NCBI RefSeq assembly: GCF_015169395.1
Contig: NZ_CP063458.1
Location: 2,604,001 to 2,668,000, forward strand
Length of the DNA: 64,000 bases
Direction of reading: 5' to 3'
DNA from: Humisphaera borealis
GTDB lineage: Bacteria > Planctomycetota > Phycisphaerae > Tepidisphaerales > Tepidisphaeraceae
Shown piece after piece: positions 43,766-52,779 of this stretch. The translations under genes and the position numbers were made by a program. Position 1 is the stretch's first letter; every line of letters begins with the position of its first letter. Below the pieces are notes generated by a model. It searched no databases. It was given only the letters and a program-made list of their open reading frames with translations, and was not told the origin of the DNA.

Positions 43766-44227
43766 ATGCAACACCTCCTGACACAGCACCTTCTGGCACA
43801 AGCCGAGTCCATCCCCACGGCCGCCATTTTCCAGGCCCTTTTCTCGGCGGTCGTTTCGCTCTCGCTCTGGAAGCTGACCGCCTGGCAACGCCGCTACGAA
43901 GGACTGGAGCGGCGACTCAATGAGGCGACGGGCCGACTGATCGACGAGCGCATCCGCGCCGTATCCACCGAACTGGAGAATCACACCCGCGCCACCCGGG
44001 CGTCACTCGACGAGACGCGCCAACGCCTTGCCGCCGGGGAACGCGCCATGGTGGCGATGGCCGAGGCGGATCACCGTTTCGAGCTGACCCTGACCGCGCG
44101 GCTCGACGGGATGAAGGACTACGTCCGCGAGTTTGCGCCTGCCCGGACCGACCTCGAACGCCACGAGCAATCCGTGGAGCGGAGGTTGACGCGGGTCGAA
44201 ACGCGGCTGGAAGAACTCACAGGCTGA
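43766..44227 (+). CDS. Membrane-anchored coiled-coil protein, phage DUF2730-like
   Basis: The protein has 153 residues from ATG 43766, which has GAGG upstream; in-frame starts at 43727 and 43742 exist. An N-terminal transmembrane helix (AAIFQALFSAVVSLSLW) is followed by a long coiled coil (LERRLNEATGRLIDERI; DLERHEQSVERRLTRVETRL). This layout matches Mu gp25-like proteins (DUF2730), which occur between lysis and terminase genes. Confidence 0.55.
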   Translation: MQHLLTQHLLAQAESIPTAAIFQALFSAVVSLSLWKLTAWQRRYEGLERRLNEATGRLIDERIRAVSTELENHTRATRASLDETRQRLAAGERAMVAMAEADHRFELTLTARLDGMKDYVREFAPARTDLERHEQSVERRLTRVETRLEELTG

Positions 44228-44293
44228 TCGGCAGGCCGCTCGCGCCGCGATCAGCCGCAACCAGCAACATCTATCGCACAAAGGGAGAACACC

Positions 44294-44680
44294 ATGAATT
44301 TCGACTATGCAGAACATCGCCGGGACCGTCGCCTGCGCAAACGTCTCCTGCAGGCATTGCACGCGGTGCGCGTACGGCCGGAGGGGGGATGGGTGACCGG
44401 GCGCTTCGCGTTTGACCTGGTGGACGGGGCACAGCCGGGTGGAGAGCGGTTCGAGTCCGACATCCACGCGCTGGGGCTACTGCGCGACCTGGTGAACAGC
44501 CACTACGCCCAGGAGCGCGACGACCGCCCGACCAGGGAGCCGTTTACGCTGGAATCGGTGAGCTACCGGGTGACGGCGGCCGGCACTGCCGTGGTACTGG
44601 AGCTGACCGATCCGGACCCGCTGCTGGAAGATTCGCGTGACCGCCCGCGGCGATCGCCGGACTGGGCAACGGGGGTCTGA
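44294..44680 (+). CDS. Hypothetical protein of phage-like cluster
   Basis: The 128-residue soluble protein is rich in Arg and Asp (YAEHRRDRRLRKRLLQALHAVR; LVNSHYAQERDD). A short beta-rich part at the end (ESVSYRVTAAGTAVVLELTDPD) suggests a mixed fold. No family recognised. GGGAG lies before ATG 44294. It is co-oriented with the four other genes of the cluster. Confidence 0.6.
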   Translation: MNFDYAEHRRDRRLRKRLLQALHAVRVRPEGGWVTGRFAFDLVDGAQPGGERFESDIHALGLLRDLVNSHYAQERDDRPTREPFTLESVSYRVTAAGTAVVLELTDPDPLLEDSRDRPRRSPDWATGV

Positions 44681-44719
44681 AACTTCTTCTACGATCAGCA
44701 CGCATTTCGGAGACTTGCC

Positions 44720-45460
44720 ATGCAGGACAGCAATCCGCGTCGAAACCTCGCACGAAGACGCCGCCAGACACGCCCGCCGGAGAAGCCGCCGATCCGGCTC
44801 GGCCCTGATGTCGCCGACGGCACAGAACTTTCCGACGGCATCGACCCGACGCCGCCGGTTCACGACTGCGACCGCATGGCCAATTCCGTCCGCTCGCCGG
44901 GCCAGGGGGCCGAGGTACCATCGACTCGCCCGTTTGGATGTCCGGCGCAGGTCGATCTGGCCGAGTTCGACCGCATCGCCGCCGACATCGCCCGGTCGGA
45001 AGAGGACATCGTGCGCTGGGCGGCGGATCGCGGATGGCAGATCGATGCGGCGTTCGTCCGGCGACGCCGCGGTGACCTGCGGCAACGACTCTGCGATGCC
45101 GCCGAATCAGCGGTCGTCTCCACCACGATCGCCAAGGCTTTCGGTGCCGATCACCTGCGGGCTTCGGACTCGACCGTTTCTTGCGTCGAACAGACGCTGA
45201 CCCAGTGGCTCTACGCGCAGCTGTCGTCGCAGGAAAGCGAAATGACGATCGAGCGTTGGCTGCAGGTGCTGAAGTCAGTCGCGGGGATCATCGACAACCG
45301 GATGGGGCTGGAAAAGCTCCGTCGATTCGTCGAGGCTGGGGCAGCGGCGATGAACGTTTCGCCGTCCGGTCAGGACCCGTCGGTCTCCGGCCGGACGATC
45401 GCCGACCGCATCCGAAGCGCGTTGCTGGGGCCGGCCCTCGTCAACGGGATACCGTTGTAA
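44720..45460 (+). CDS. Mu gp27-like (DUF3486) putative small terminase subunit
   Basis: The 246-residue protein has a disordered basic N-terminus, then a helical part: a possible HTH region (FDRIAADIARSEEDIVRWAAD), a central bundle (LRQRLCDAAESAVVSTTIAKAFGAD) and a tail (LEKLRRFVEAGAAA; ADRIRSALLG) that resembles the Mu gp27 family in order and ending. Small terminases select DNA for packaging. No large terminase gene follows: the next gene is a response regulator. ATG 44720 with GGAGA upstream. Confidence 0.5.
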   Translation: MQDSNPRRNLARRRRQTRPPEKPPIRLGPDVADGTELSDGIDPTPPVHDCDRMANSVRSPGQGAEVPSTRPFGCPAQVDLAEFDRIAADIARSEEDIVRWAADRGWQIDAAFVRRRRGDLRQRLCDAAESAVVSTTIAKAFGADHLRASDSTVSCVEQTLTQWLYAQLSSQESEMTIERWLQVLKSVAGIIDNRMGLEKLRRFVEAGAAAMNVSPSGQDPSVSGRTIADRIRSALLGPALVNGIPL

Positions 45461-45552
45461 TGAACGCAGATCGCCGGAAGGGAAATCCCACCGTTAAGTT
45501 TTGCGCGAGTTAGTCGTTAGTGGGGTGGAAGCGACGGGATTGGTGAGCGCAC

Positions 45553-45993
45553 ATGGATCAGCCGAACATATTGATTGTCGAAGACCACCTCGATCTGGCA
45601 AGGGCGATGACCGCCCTGCTTCGTAAGGCCGGATTCTCAGTTTCTTACGCAACCGATACGCTCAAGGCGAGCCAAGCAATGAACCTTGTCATTCCCGCGA
45701 TGATGATTCTGGACGTCAATATCCCGAAGAGCGGCGGGCTCGATTTCCTGCAGGCGATGCGCGTTCACGACAAGCTTTCGAATGTGCCTGTGGTGATCTA
45801 CACGGCGATCGACGACCCGCAGCTCCGCGAGCGGGCCCGAAAGCTGGGGGCGGTGGATTACGTTGTCAAAGGGGCGTTGGACGGCGCTTCGATCGCACGC
45901 CTGGTTCGCAAACACATTCGACCCTCCTCGACCGGCGCGACATTGCTGGGCTCCCCCATTGAACTCGGTGCGGGTACAACGCTGCCGCAGTGA
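45553..45993 (+). CDS. Single-domain response regulator
   Basis: The 146-residue receiver domain lacks an output domain. Acidic pocket residues Glu10/Asp11 (IVEDHLD), phosphorylation site Asp54 (MMILDVNIPKSGG), Thr in VVIYTAIDD and Lys in VDYVVKGAL are all present. A short Ser/Thr tail ends the protein. No kinase is next to it. Its last codons overlap the GTG start of the next gene by four bases (GTGA), so the two are probably translationally coupled. Confidence 0.92.
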   Translation: MDQPNILIVEDHLDLARAMTALLRKAGFSVSYATDTLKASQAMNLVIPAMMILDVNIPKSGGLDFLQAMRVHDKLSNVPVVIYTAIDDPQLRERARKLGAVDYVVKGALDGASIARLVRKHIRPSSTGATLLGSPIELGAGTTLPQ

Positions 45994-47969
45994 GATCAAA
46001 GCAGAAACCTTCCACACCCTCTCCCGCCACGGGGACACGAGCGAGCCGCGTCGGTACGACCGCGAACGCTTCTCTCGGATCGCCGGAGAAAACTTCTGTT
46101 TCCCGTCTTGGCGTGCTCTCGGCGGCGGCTGCGGGCTTGTTGGGGTGTTTCCTGCTCTGGGGTTTTGCCGACATCACCGCAGCCCCGGCACTACAGTTCA
46201 ATCTAGGGGTAACCCGCTGGCTGCTGATCGCCGCAGCGACAGCCTTTGCCGCGCTACCGCCGGTGACGGCCGTCATTCAACGGCTGTTCGCGTTCGCGGA
46301 GCGTCCGTCGGCAGTCAGCCGGGCGAAGATCGCTTGCGTTGTTTCGATCATTGCGGCGACGTACCTTATTGTCACCGCGCACCTGCAGGGCCGCGACCTG
46401 TTCCCCAAGACGCACGACGACCAGAGCTACCTGCTTCAAATCCAGATGCTGGCCCGCCTGCGGCTTTGGATGCCGCAGCACCCGCTGGCGGATTTCTTCG
46501 ATACGTTTTACGTCATCTCCAAGCCGGTTTACGCCTCACTGTATTTCCCCGGGGCTTCGCTGCTTTATGTGCCAACGGTATGGCTCGGTCTGCCGACCTG
46601 GTTTTTGCCGACTTGCGTGGCGGGTGCGTGCGTCGGACTGACGTACCGAATTGTCGCCGAGCTGGTGGACGGCGCGTCGGGACTGCTGGCAGCGCTGGCG
46701 CTGCTGTCGCTGGAGTACTTCCGGGTTTTCAGCGTGCTGCTCACCAGCCATGAGCCCATGCTGCTGCTGGGACTGCTGACAACGGTCGCCTGGCTGCGAT
46801 GGCGGTCGGCGCGATCGAGCGCGGGTGGACGATCTTGGGTTCGTTTGGCGGCGGGACCGATTTCGATCGGCGTCTTTGCCGGTTGGGCCGCCATCACCCG
46901 CCCTGCCGACGCGGTCTGCTTCGCGCTGCCTGTCGGGGTGGCACTGCTGCTGGATTGCTTTCGCCCGGAGCAAGGCACCGACAATGAGAGGCCCGTTTCT
47001 CGGGTTCGTTCGGCGGGAATGGTGTTGGGTTTGATCGTCCTGGGCGCGACACCGTTTCTGGCGCTGCAGGCGGTGTTCAACAAGGGAGTGACCGGCAACT
47101 GGTTGGAGACGCCATACACCTTCTATCTGAAGCAGGAGCAGCCGAACACGTCGTTCGGGTTTCATGCGTATGACCCGTCGGCCCGACCGGCTTCGAATAA
47201 CCAGAGGAAGCTCGACTATTACGACCAGTTCTTCGCACCTTATATCGTGCGACACCAGCCGGCCGAAAACCTGCGATGGTGGGGAAAGGTCTACCTGCCG
47301 ATGACGGTGGACACCACCCTGCCGACGCGGTTGGCGCTTCCGCTGGCGGCGATTGGTGCCCTGGCGGTGTTCTGCAGCCGCCGACGTTGGGCGGTCGTCG
47401 GAGTCATCCCGCTGTTCCTGCTGCTCTACTACTTCAACACGTTCTTCCTGGAGCATTACGCGATCCTGATCGCGCCGGCGATGTTGCTCCTGGTCGTCCT
47501 GGGAATCAGACGTTGCGCCGACGCTTGGCCAGCCAGAGCGAGCTCGATCCGGGCATCGCTTTCGGCGGGGCTGGTGGTGACGAGCCTGCTGATCCTGCCG
47601 GAGTTCAACGCGCTCTGGCCAGAGCAGCATCAAACTGGCGACGAGACCATGACGTCGAGCGTGATGCGGTTCGCCAAGGTGGATATGCCGCTGGCGGGTA
47701 ACTTCAAGTCACCGGCGATCGTGCTTTTCGCTTATCGATTCGGGGATTCGATCGTGGAGGAACCGGTCTACAACAGCGACGTCGCCTGGCCGGACGATGC
47801 ACCGTTGATCTACGCGCACGACCTGGGTGCGAGGAACGCCGAGCTGTTTCGTTACTACGCCCTTAGGCAGCCGGAACGCCGCGTGTACCGCTTCGACCGT
47901 CACTCGGCCGAGGGGATCGAAGACCTGGGGCGGGTGGCCGACCTGGCCGCCCGGGCCGATCAGCGGTGA
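45990..47969 (+). CDS. GT-C/GT39-like membrane glycosyltransferase
   Basis: The 659-residue polytopic protein has about eleven transmembrane segments. The first exoplasmic loop carries THDDQSYLLQIQ near residue 145, resembling the acidic motif of GT-C enzymes (ArnT/PMT-type) that use lipid-linked sugars. The C-terminal portion is a soluble domain with no recognised family. The GTG start at 45990 overlaps the response-regulator stop as GTGA. The substrate is unknown; protein or lipid glycosylation is possible. Confidence 0.75.
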   Translation: MRSKQKPSTPSPATGTRASRVGTTANASLGSPEKTSVSRLGVLSAAAAGLLGCFLLWGFADITAAPALQFNLGVTRWLLIAAATAFAALPPVTAVIQRLFAFAERPSAVSRAKIACVVSIIAATYLIVTAHLQGRDLFPKTHDDQSYLLQIQMLARLRLWMPQHPLADFFDTFYVISKPVYASLYFPGASLLYVPTVWLGLPTWFLPTCVAGACVGLTYRIVAELVDGASGLLAALALLSLEYFRVFSVLLTSHEPMLLLGLLTTVAWLRWRSARSSAGGRSWVRLAAGPISIGVFAGWAAITRPADAVCFALPVGVALLLDCFRPEQGTDNERPVSRVRSAGMVLGLIVLGATPFLALQAVFNKGVTGNWLETPYTFYLKQEQPNTSFGFHAYDPSARPASNNQRKLDYYDQFFAPYIVRHQPAENLRWWGKVYLPMTVDTTLPTRLALPLAAIGALAVFCSRRRWAVVGVIPLFLLLYYFNTFFLEHYAILIAPAMLLLVVLGIRRCADAWPARASSIRASLSAGLVVTSLLILPEFNALWPEQHQTGDETMTSSVMRFAKVDMPLAGNFKSPAIVLFAYRFGDSIVEEPVYNSDVAWPDDAPLIYAHDLGARNAELFRYYALRQPERRVYRFDRHSAEGIEDLGRVADLAARADQR

Positions 47970-48104
47970 CCGCAGACGGGAGGTTTACGTCTCGAACAGA
48001 TCGTCTACGGGCATGGTCCATCCGGGTACAGCAGGTTCCGCCTCGGCGGTCTGGCCCCGGCGGTAGGACTGGCATGACATCACCAACCTTTCTCGCGCCG
48101 AAGT

Positions 48105-49370
48105 CTACCGCACATGCCCTGCACCCGTCACAACCCACTTGTAGGTCGTCAGGTCCATCGCCCCCATCGGGCCGCGGGCGTGCATCTTGTCGGTGCTGAT
48201 GCCGATCTCGGCCCCCAGGCCGTACTCGCCGCCGTCGGCAAAGCGGGTACTGGAGTTGATCATCACGCTCGCCGAGTCCACCTGCTGTACGAATCGGTTC
48301 GCGGCCGAGAGGTCGGTGGTCAGGATGGCGTCGGTGTGATGGCTGCCGTGCTCGTTGATATGCGCGACGGCTTCGTCCAGCGAATCGACCACCTTCACAC
48401 CGGCGATCAGCGCAAGGTACTCCGTGTCCCAGTCTTCCGGCGTGGCAGCTTTAGCTGCCGTGAAAAGAGACCGCGCCCGGTCGTCGCCGCGGATCTCAAC
48501 ACCCTTCGCCGCCAGCGCCGCACAGACCTTCGGCAACAGCGCCGGCGCGACATCCTTGTGGAACAGAAGATGCTCGACCGCGTTGCAGGCCGCTGTGTAA
48601 GACAGCTTGGCATTCAGGCAGATATCGACGACCTGCTGCTCCATGCCGGCCGTCGCCTTGTCGACGTAAATGTGGCAGTTGCCGGTAAAGTGCTTCAGGA
48701 CGGGAATCGTCGATTCCTTCACCACCAGCCGAATGAGCGACTCGCCGCCGCGCGGAATCACCAGGTCGATGTACTTGTCCTGCTTCAGCAGAAGTGGCAC
48801 CAGAGTGCGGTCGGTCGACTCGACGAATTGCACCGCGGCGGGATCGATCTCGCTGGCCTTCAGGGCGTCGGCGACGATCTGCACGATCTTCCGGTTCGAG
48901 TGAAACGCTTCCTTGCCGCCGCGCAGAATGATCGCGTTGCCGCTCTTGATGCACAGCGCCGCGGCGTCGGAGGTCACATTCGGGCGGCTCTCGTAGAAGA
49001 ACAGCACGACGCCCAGCGGTACCCGGCGTTTCTCGATCCGCAGCCCGTTCGGGCGGTTGTACCCTTCGATCGTCTGGCCGACGGGATCGACCTGGGCGGC
49101 GATCTGCTCGACGCCTTCGGCCATCGCAGCGACCTTCTTTTCCGTCAGCTGCAGCCGCGCGATCAACGGCGCGGCCAGTTCCGCCTGCTTCGCCGCTTCA
49201 ATATCTTTGGCATTCTCCGCCAGGAGTGCGGCGGTCTGGTCGCGCAGCGCCGCGGCGATCGTACGAAGCGTGCGCGAGCGCACCGCATCGGTCAGCGTCG
49301 CCAGTTGCTGCGACGCCCGACGGGCCGATTTGCCCAGGTTCTGAACGTAAGCGGGCCAGTCACTGCTCAT
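48105..49370 (-). CDS. proA: Gamma-glutamyl phosphate reductase
   Basis: Second enzyme of proline synthesis: NADPH-dependent reduction of gamma-glutamyl phosphate to glutamate semialdehyde. The 421-residue length fits the family. The catalytic Cys is in LSYTAACNAVEHLLFH near residue 265; other blocks are VPLGVVLFFYESRPNVTSDA, NAIILRGGKEAFHSN and GGEYGLGAEIGISTDKMHARGP. The proB gene is not adjacent. The upstream gene is cdaR, 36 bases away. Confidence 0.97.
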   Translation of the reverse strand: MSSDWPAYVQNLGKSARRASQQLATLTDAVRSRTLRTIAAALRDQTAALLAENAKDIEAAKQAELAAPLIARLQLTEKKVAAMAEGVEQIAAQVDPVGQTIEGYNRPNGLRIEKRRVPLGVVLFFYESRPNVTSDAAALCIKSGNAIILRGGKEAFHSNRKIVQIVADALKASEIDPAAVQFVESTDRTLVPLLLKQDKYIDLVIPRGGESLIRLVVKESTIPVLKHFTGNCHIYVDKATAGMEQQVVDICLNAKLSYTAACNAVEHLLFHKDVAPALLPKVCAALAAKGVEIRGDDRARSLFTAAKAATPEDWDTEYLALIAGVKVVDSLDEAVAHINEHGSHHTDAILTTDLSAANRFVQQVDSASVMINSSTRFADGGEYGLGAEIGISTDKMHARGPMGAMDLTTYKWVVTGAGHVR

Positions 49371-49406
49371 GGCCGGATTATAGGGGATGAATCGCGGTTC
49401 GTGGGC

Positions 49407-50537
49407 TTATCGGGGTGTGGCACGGATACGCAGTGTTTTTCGTTCATCTTTGAGGACCACCCCGGGCGGCAGGTTGTACCTGATCGGCACGTCCGCCTCG
49501 CCCTCGGTCAGGACCGCCGGGCTCACTTCCACAAACGCGACTGGCGAATTGTCCTTGAGCCGGTTCACCAGTTCCTCGGGTCCGGAGACGAGCACATTCG
49601 GGATCGTCTCGACGCCCGACGGGACGGTTTCGATCAGGTAGCGGTCGAGCACCAGCTTGGGTGCCGCGATCATCACGCGCACCGTGGGCAACGTATCTTC
49701 CTTGGCTTTGACGGGCGTCACGATCGCGGCGACCGCGGGCGGGCTCAGGGCGATGTTGGCGGTGTCGCCACCGATCACGTTCAGTTTGACGTCACTGAGC
49801 TGGACCGGCTCATCCGACGCCGGTGCCCGGCCCATCGCGGCGGCGATATCGGCCTCGATTCGAATCGTGGTAGCCGGATTGTTCAGCACCCGGGACGGAC
49901 CGCGAACCTTCACTGTTTCCGGAGTGAACTTAGGCGGCGACCCGAACCGCCGCGGGTCGGCCACTTCGACGCGATATTCCTTCTCCACAAGCTGATCGAC
50001 GTAGAACTTGATCTCCGCCGGTTCGGGGCTCTCGACTGTTACGCCAAGATCCGCCAGTCGCTTGTCCTCGCGGATACGCACCGAAGCGATCCGCTGAGAA
50101 GCGTTGTCCAGCGGAGAGTCGTAGAGGATCTTCGCCGGCGGATTGCCATTGAGCGGGTTAAACAGCTTCTGCGCCTGCTCCACGGCCGCGCGAGGGCCAA
50201 CAAGCTTCACAACGATCAGCTTGCTCGCCGGCGATTGGATCGAGAAAACCTTCGTGGGGTCGTTCGAGACGATCTCCACGGGGATCGTCACGCCGGGAAC
50301 GCCGGCCAGTTCCTGCCGCTCGGCATAGATCCAGATGAGGATTGTCAGAGGGATGACCCAGAGCAGGGTCTTGACTACGGACGACACCTTCTCGCGGGAG
50401 AGGTGTTCGTCAATCCAGCCACGAACGAACGCCACCGTGCGGCTCGGACGTTTCTTGCCTTTGAGCGGCACCTCGTCCGGTCGCGGGGCGGCCGGTTCGG
50501 CGGCGGTCTGTTCGATGATGGAGGAAGGATCAGGCAT
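49407..50537 (-). CDS. cdaR: YbbR-domain protein, putative regulator of CdaA
   Basis: The 376-residue protein has one N-terminal transmembrane helix (VVKTLLWVIPLTILIWIYAE near residue 60) and several YbbR beta modules exposed outside (AEIKFYVDQLVEKEYRVEVA; VKVRGPSRVLN; FVEVSPAVLTEGEADVPIRY). In Firmicutes CdaR binds and controls the diadenylate cyclase CdaA. Position next to cdaA supports the same role here. ATG 50537, with 101 bases separating it from cdaA. Confidence 0.85.
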   Translation of the reverse strand: MPDPSSIIEQTAAEPAAPRPDEVPLKGKKRPSRTVAFVRGWIDEHLSREKVSSVVKTLLWVIPLTILIWIYAERQELAGVPGVTIPVEIVSNDPTKVFSIQSPASKLIVVKLVGPRAAVEQAQKLFNPLNGNPPAKILYDSPLDNASQRIASVRIREDKRLADLGVTVESPEPAEIKFYVDQLVEKEYRVEVADPRRFGSPPKFTPETVKVRGPSRVLNNPATTIRIEADIAAAMGRAPASDEPVQLSDVKLNVIGGDTANIALSPPAVAAIVTPVKAKEDTLPTVRVMIAAPKLVLDRYLIETVPSGVETIPNVLVSGPEELVNRLKDNSPVAFVEVSPAVLTEGEADVPIRYNLPPGVVLKDERKTLRIRATPR

Positions 50538-50638
50538 GCAGGCTCTTTGACATCATCATCACCATCAGGCGGCGCGACCGCAGAATCGAGAAGGTCGCAA
50601 CGGCGACCATGGCGTAAGCGACGGCAGTCAATTGAGAC

Positions 50639-51475
50639 TCAAGGCGCTTTGCGAAAGAAGCCGCCTTGCGTACCCCGGCCCAGCAGTTCCGTCAGCAGGC
50701 CGCGCAGACCGTCGGGCATCAATTTGCGGATCAGCTGTCCGCGCTCGGCGATGCTGATATCGCCTGTCTCTTCCGAGACGACAACGACCACGGCATCGCT
50801 GTCCTGGCTCATGCCGACCGCAGCGCGATGCCGAGCGCCCAACTCGCGCTCCAGTTCGCCGCTCTCGGCCATCGGAAACTGCACCCCGGCAAACGCCACC
50901 CGTCCGCCGGCGATGATGACGCCCAGATCGTGCAGCGGGCTGTTGGGCCAGAAGATCGTATTCAACAGGTCGGCCGTGAGCTTCGCGTCGATCATCGTGC
51001 CGTTTTCGTCGGCGTTCGGGACGATCGGGGTATCGCGCTCGATCGCGATCACCGCCCCGATCTTCCGGCGGCTCAGGAAAGTCGCCGCCTCGACCAGTGC
51101 CTCGATATCTTCACTAAACCGCTCGCTGCGACCGCGAATGATCGGTAGCTGCTCCCCCAACCGAATCAGCGCCCGCCGCAGTTCCGGCTGGAACGCAATC
51201 ACAATCGCGAACGACGCACCGAGCAGGAACTTTTCGTACAGGAACTTGAGCCGCTCCAAGCCGGCTTGGTCGGCGAGCAAGCCGACGATCAGGTACAGCG
51301 TGATCAGGACGAACGCGATCCCACGGAGCATGCGGGCACCGCGGGTGCCTCGTAGAAAACCGACTACCCAATAGACGACCACCCCAATCAGGAGCAGCTC
51401 GATCGCGACCCGCCACCACTCGTAGTTGCGCAACGAGCGAAAGAAGTCTTGGAGGTTGAAGAGGGACGCAATCAT
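50639..51475 (-). CDS. cdaA: Membrane diadenylate cyclase CdaA
   Basis: Makes c-di-AMP from two ATP. The 278 residues have three N-terminal transmembrane helices (about 18-40, 42-62, 70-85) and a cytoplasmic DAC domain. ARHRAAVG, the conserved RHR motif, and VVVVSEETG are intact. The usual DGA motif reads HDLGVII instead of HDGAVII: the Asp is kept, but the neighbouring Gly-Ala is Leu-Gly. Start ATG 51475; a TTG at 51499 is less likely. folP lies upstream and cdaR downstream. Confidence 0.92.
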   Translation of the reverse strand: MIASLFNLQDFFRSLRNYEWWRVAIELLLIGVVVYWVVGFLRGTRGARMLRGIAFVLITLYLIVGLLADQAGLERLKFLYEKFLLGASFAIVIAFQPELRRALIRLGEQLPIIRGRSERFSEDIEALVEAATFLSRRKIGAVIAIERDTPIVPNADENGTMIDAKLTADLLNTIFWPNSPLHDLGVIIAGGRVAFAGVQFPMAESGELERELGARHRAAVGMSQDSDAVVVVVSEETGDISIAERGQLIRKLMPDGLRGLLTELLGRGTQGGFFRKAP

Positions 51476-51625
51476 TCGTCTGTCGTCGGCGAGGCCCAAC
51501 TATATTGCGCGACACGGGCGGCCGTCACCATTCCCGATCGTCAATTCCGAGCAATTCCGTGGAAACCGATGAATCACCCCTTCCCGATACCCTGATGATG
51601 GTCGGGGAACGGCGCAGCCTGCGGG

Positions 51626-52477
51626 TCAATCGCAGAATCCCTCTATCGCCCGCACCATGCGAACGACTTGAGCGATGGGTCCGACATCGTGGACACGCAC
51701 GACCGCTGCTCCGTTTGCCACGGCCCAGGCGATTGTCGCCGCGGTTCCGAATTGCCGCTGCATGGGGTCGGCCACTCCGGTCGCCTTGCCGATAAAACCC
51801 TTCCTGCTGGGACCAATCAACAGCGGACGCCCCGGCTTCGCCAATTCGGGCAATCGCCGGAGCAGGGTAAGGTTGTGCTCGTAGGTCTTGCCGAAGCCCA
51901 GGCCGGGATCGAGAAGAATTCGATGTCGGGCCACACCGGCGGATTCGGCGGCGGCCGCCCGCTCGACCAGGAACGATATCACTTCGGCCGTGACATCCTG
52001 ATAGCGCGGGTCGATCTGCATGGTGGCCGGCGTGCCCTGCATGTGCATGAGCGCAATGGGTACGCCGGCACCCGCGACAAGCGGCAGGAGGGCCTGGTCG
52101 TCCCGACCGCCGGAGATGTCATTCACCATGTCGGCACCAGCCTGCAGCGCTGCTTTGGCAACGGCGGCCCGCGTGGTGTCGATCGAGATGACGATATCGC
52201 CCAGACCGGCGACGGCTCGGATCGCCGGCTCGATGCGTCGAATCTGCTCGGCTTCTGAAACGGGCCGCGACCCGGGACGCGTCGATTCCCCCCCGACATC
52301 GATCAGATCAACACCTTGCTCAATCATCTGCCCGGCGACTTCCGCGACGGATTGGGGGTTAACGTACAGTCCCCCATCACTGAAACTATCGGGCGTGACG
52401 TTCAGAATCCCCATGATCAGAGGCCGCCGATCGGCGGGCGACGCCAGCAACCATTGTTCGAACTCGACGGAGGTCAT
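51626..52477 (-). CDS. folP: Dihydropteroate synthase
   Basis: Condenses p-aminobenzoate with dihydropterin pyrophosphate in folate synthesis; target of sulfonamides. The 283 residues show MGILNVTPDSFSDGG near residue 22, DVGGESTRPGS near 60, DTTRAAV, VNDISGG, LMHMQGTP, LDPGLGFGKT and the end motif VRVHDV. Length and motifs are typical. It precedes cdaA, giving a folP-cdaA-cdaR group on the minus strand. Confidence 0.97.
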   Translation of the reverse strand: MTSVEFEQWLLASPADRRPLIMGILNVTPDSFSDGGLYVNPQSVAEVAGQMIEQGVDLIDVGGESTRPGSRPVSEAEQIRRIEPAIRAVAGLGDIVISIDTTRAAVAKAALQAGADMVNDISGGRDDQALLPLVAGAGVPIALMHMQGTPATMQIDPRYQDVTAEVISFLVERAAAAESAGVARHRILLDPGLGFGKTYEHNLTLLRRLPELAKPGRPLLIGPSRKGFIGKATGVADPMQRQFGTAATIAWAVANGAAVVRVHDVGPIAQVVRMVRAIEGFCD

Positions 52478-52538
52478 TCCCCATAGCGTAGCACTGTCGG
52501 CACTTCAGTGGCACCCGCCGGCCGTCGATGTGTCCTAT

Positions 52539-52733
52539 ATGCGAGAATGGCTGGGCCGAGTATTGGTGGGTGGTACGATCGTCATGATCGTGGGCGGCCT
52601 CTGGACCTACGCATCTCTGCGCCATGTGATCAGCCAGGAGCGCCGCGTCTACTATCCCCCGGTCAGGCCCCCACTGCCGCCGCCGGCCGATTCGGACCCG
52701 CACTTTCCCGATCTCGCCGCGATCCGGGACTGA
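52539..52733 (+). CDS. Small membrane protein, hypothetical
   Basis: A frame of 64 residues with one hydrophobic segment (LVGGTIVMIVGGLWTYASL near residue 8) and a Pro-rich tail (VYYPPVRPPLPPPADSD). No good ribosome binding site is visible. It lies between the divergent folP and GNAT genes. It could be a real small membrane protein or chance; composition favours the former weakly. Confidence 0.4.
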   Translation: MREWLGRVLVGGTIVMIVGGLWTYASLRHVISQERRVYYPPVRPPLPPPADSDPHFPDLAAIRD

Positions 52734-52779
52734 CACTACTTGCGGATGCCGCTCTCGCTGATACCGCGTTCGTGGCGTG

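Noticed and set aside
48114-51374. A very long plus-strand frame opposite proA, cdaR and cdaA
   Set aside because: It is a shadow of three clear minus-strand genes in high-GC DNA; its translation is Arg/Asp/His-rich without domains and it crosses gene boundaries.
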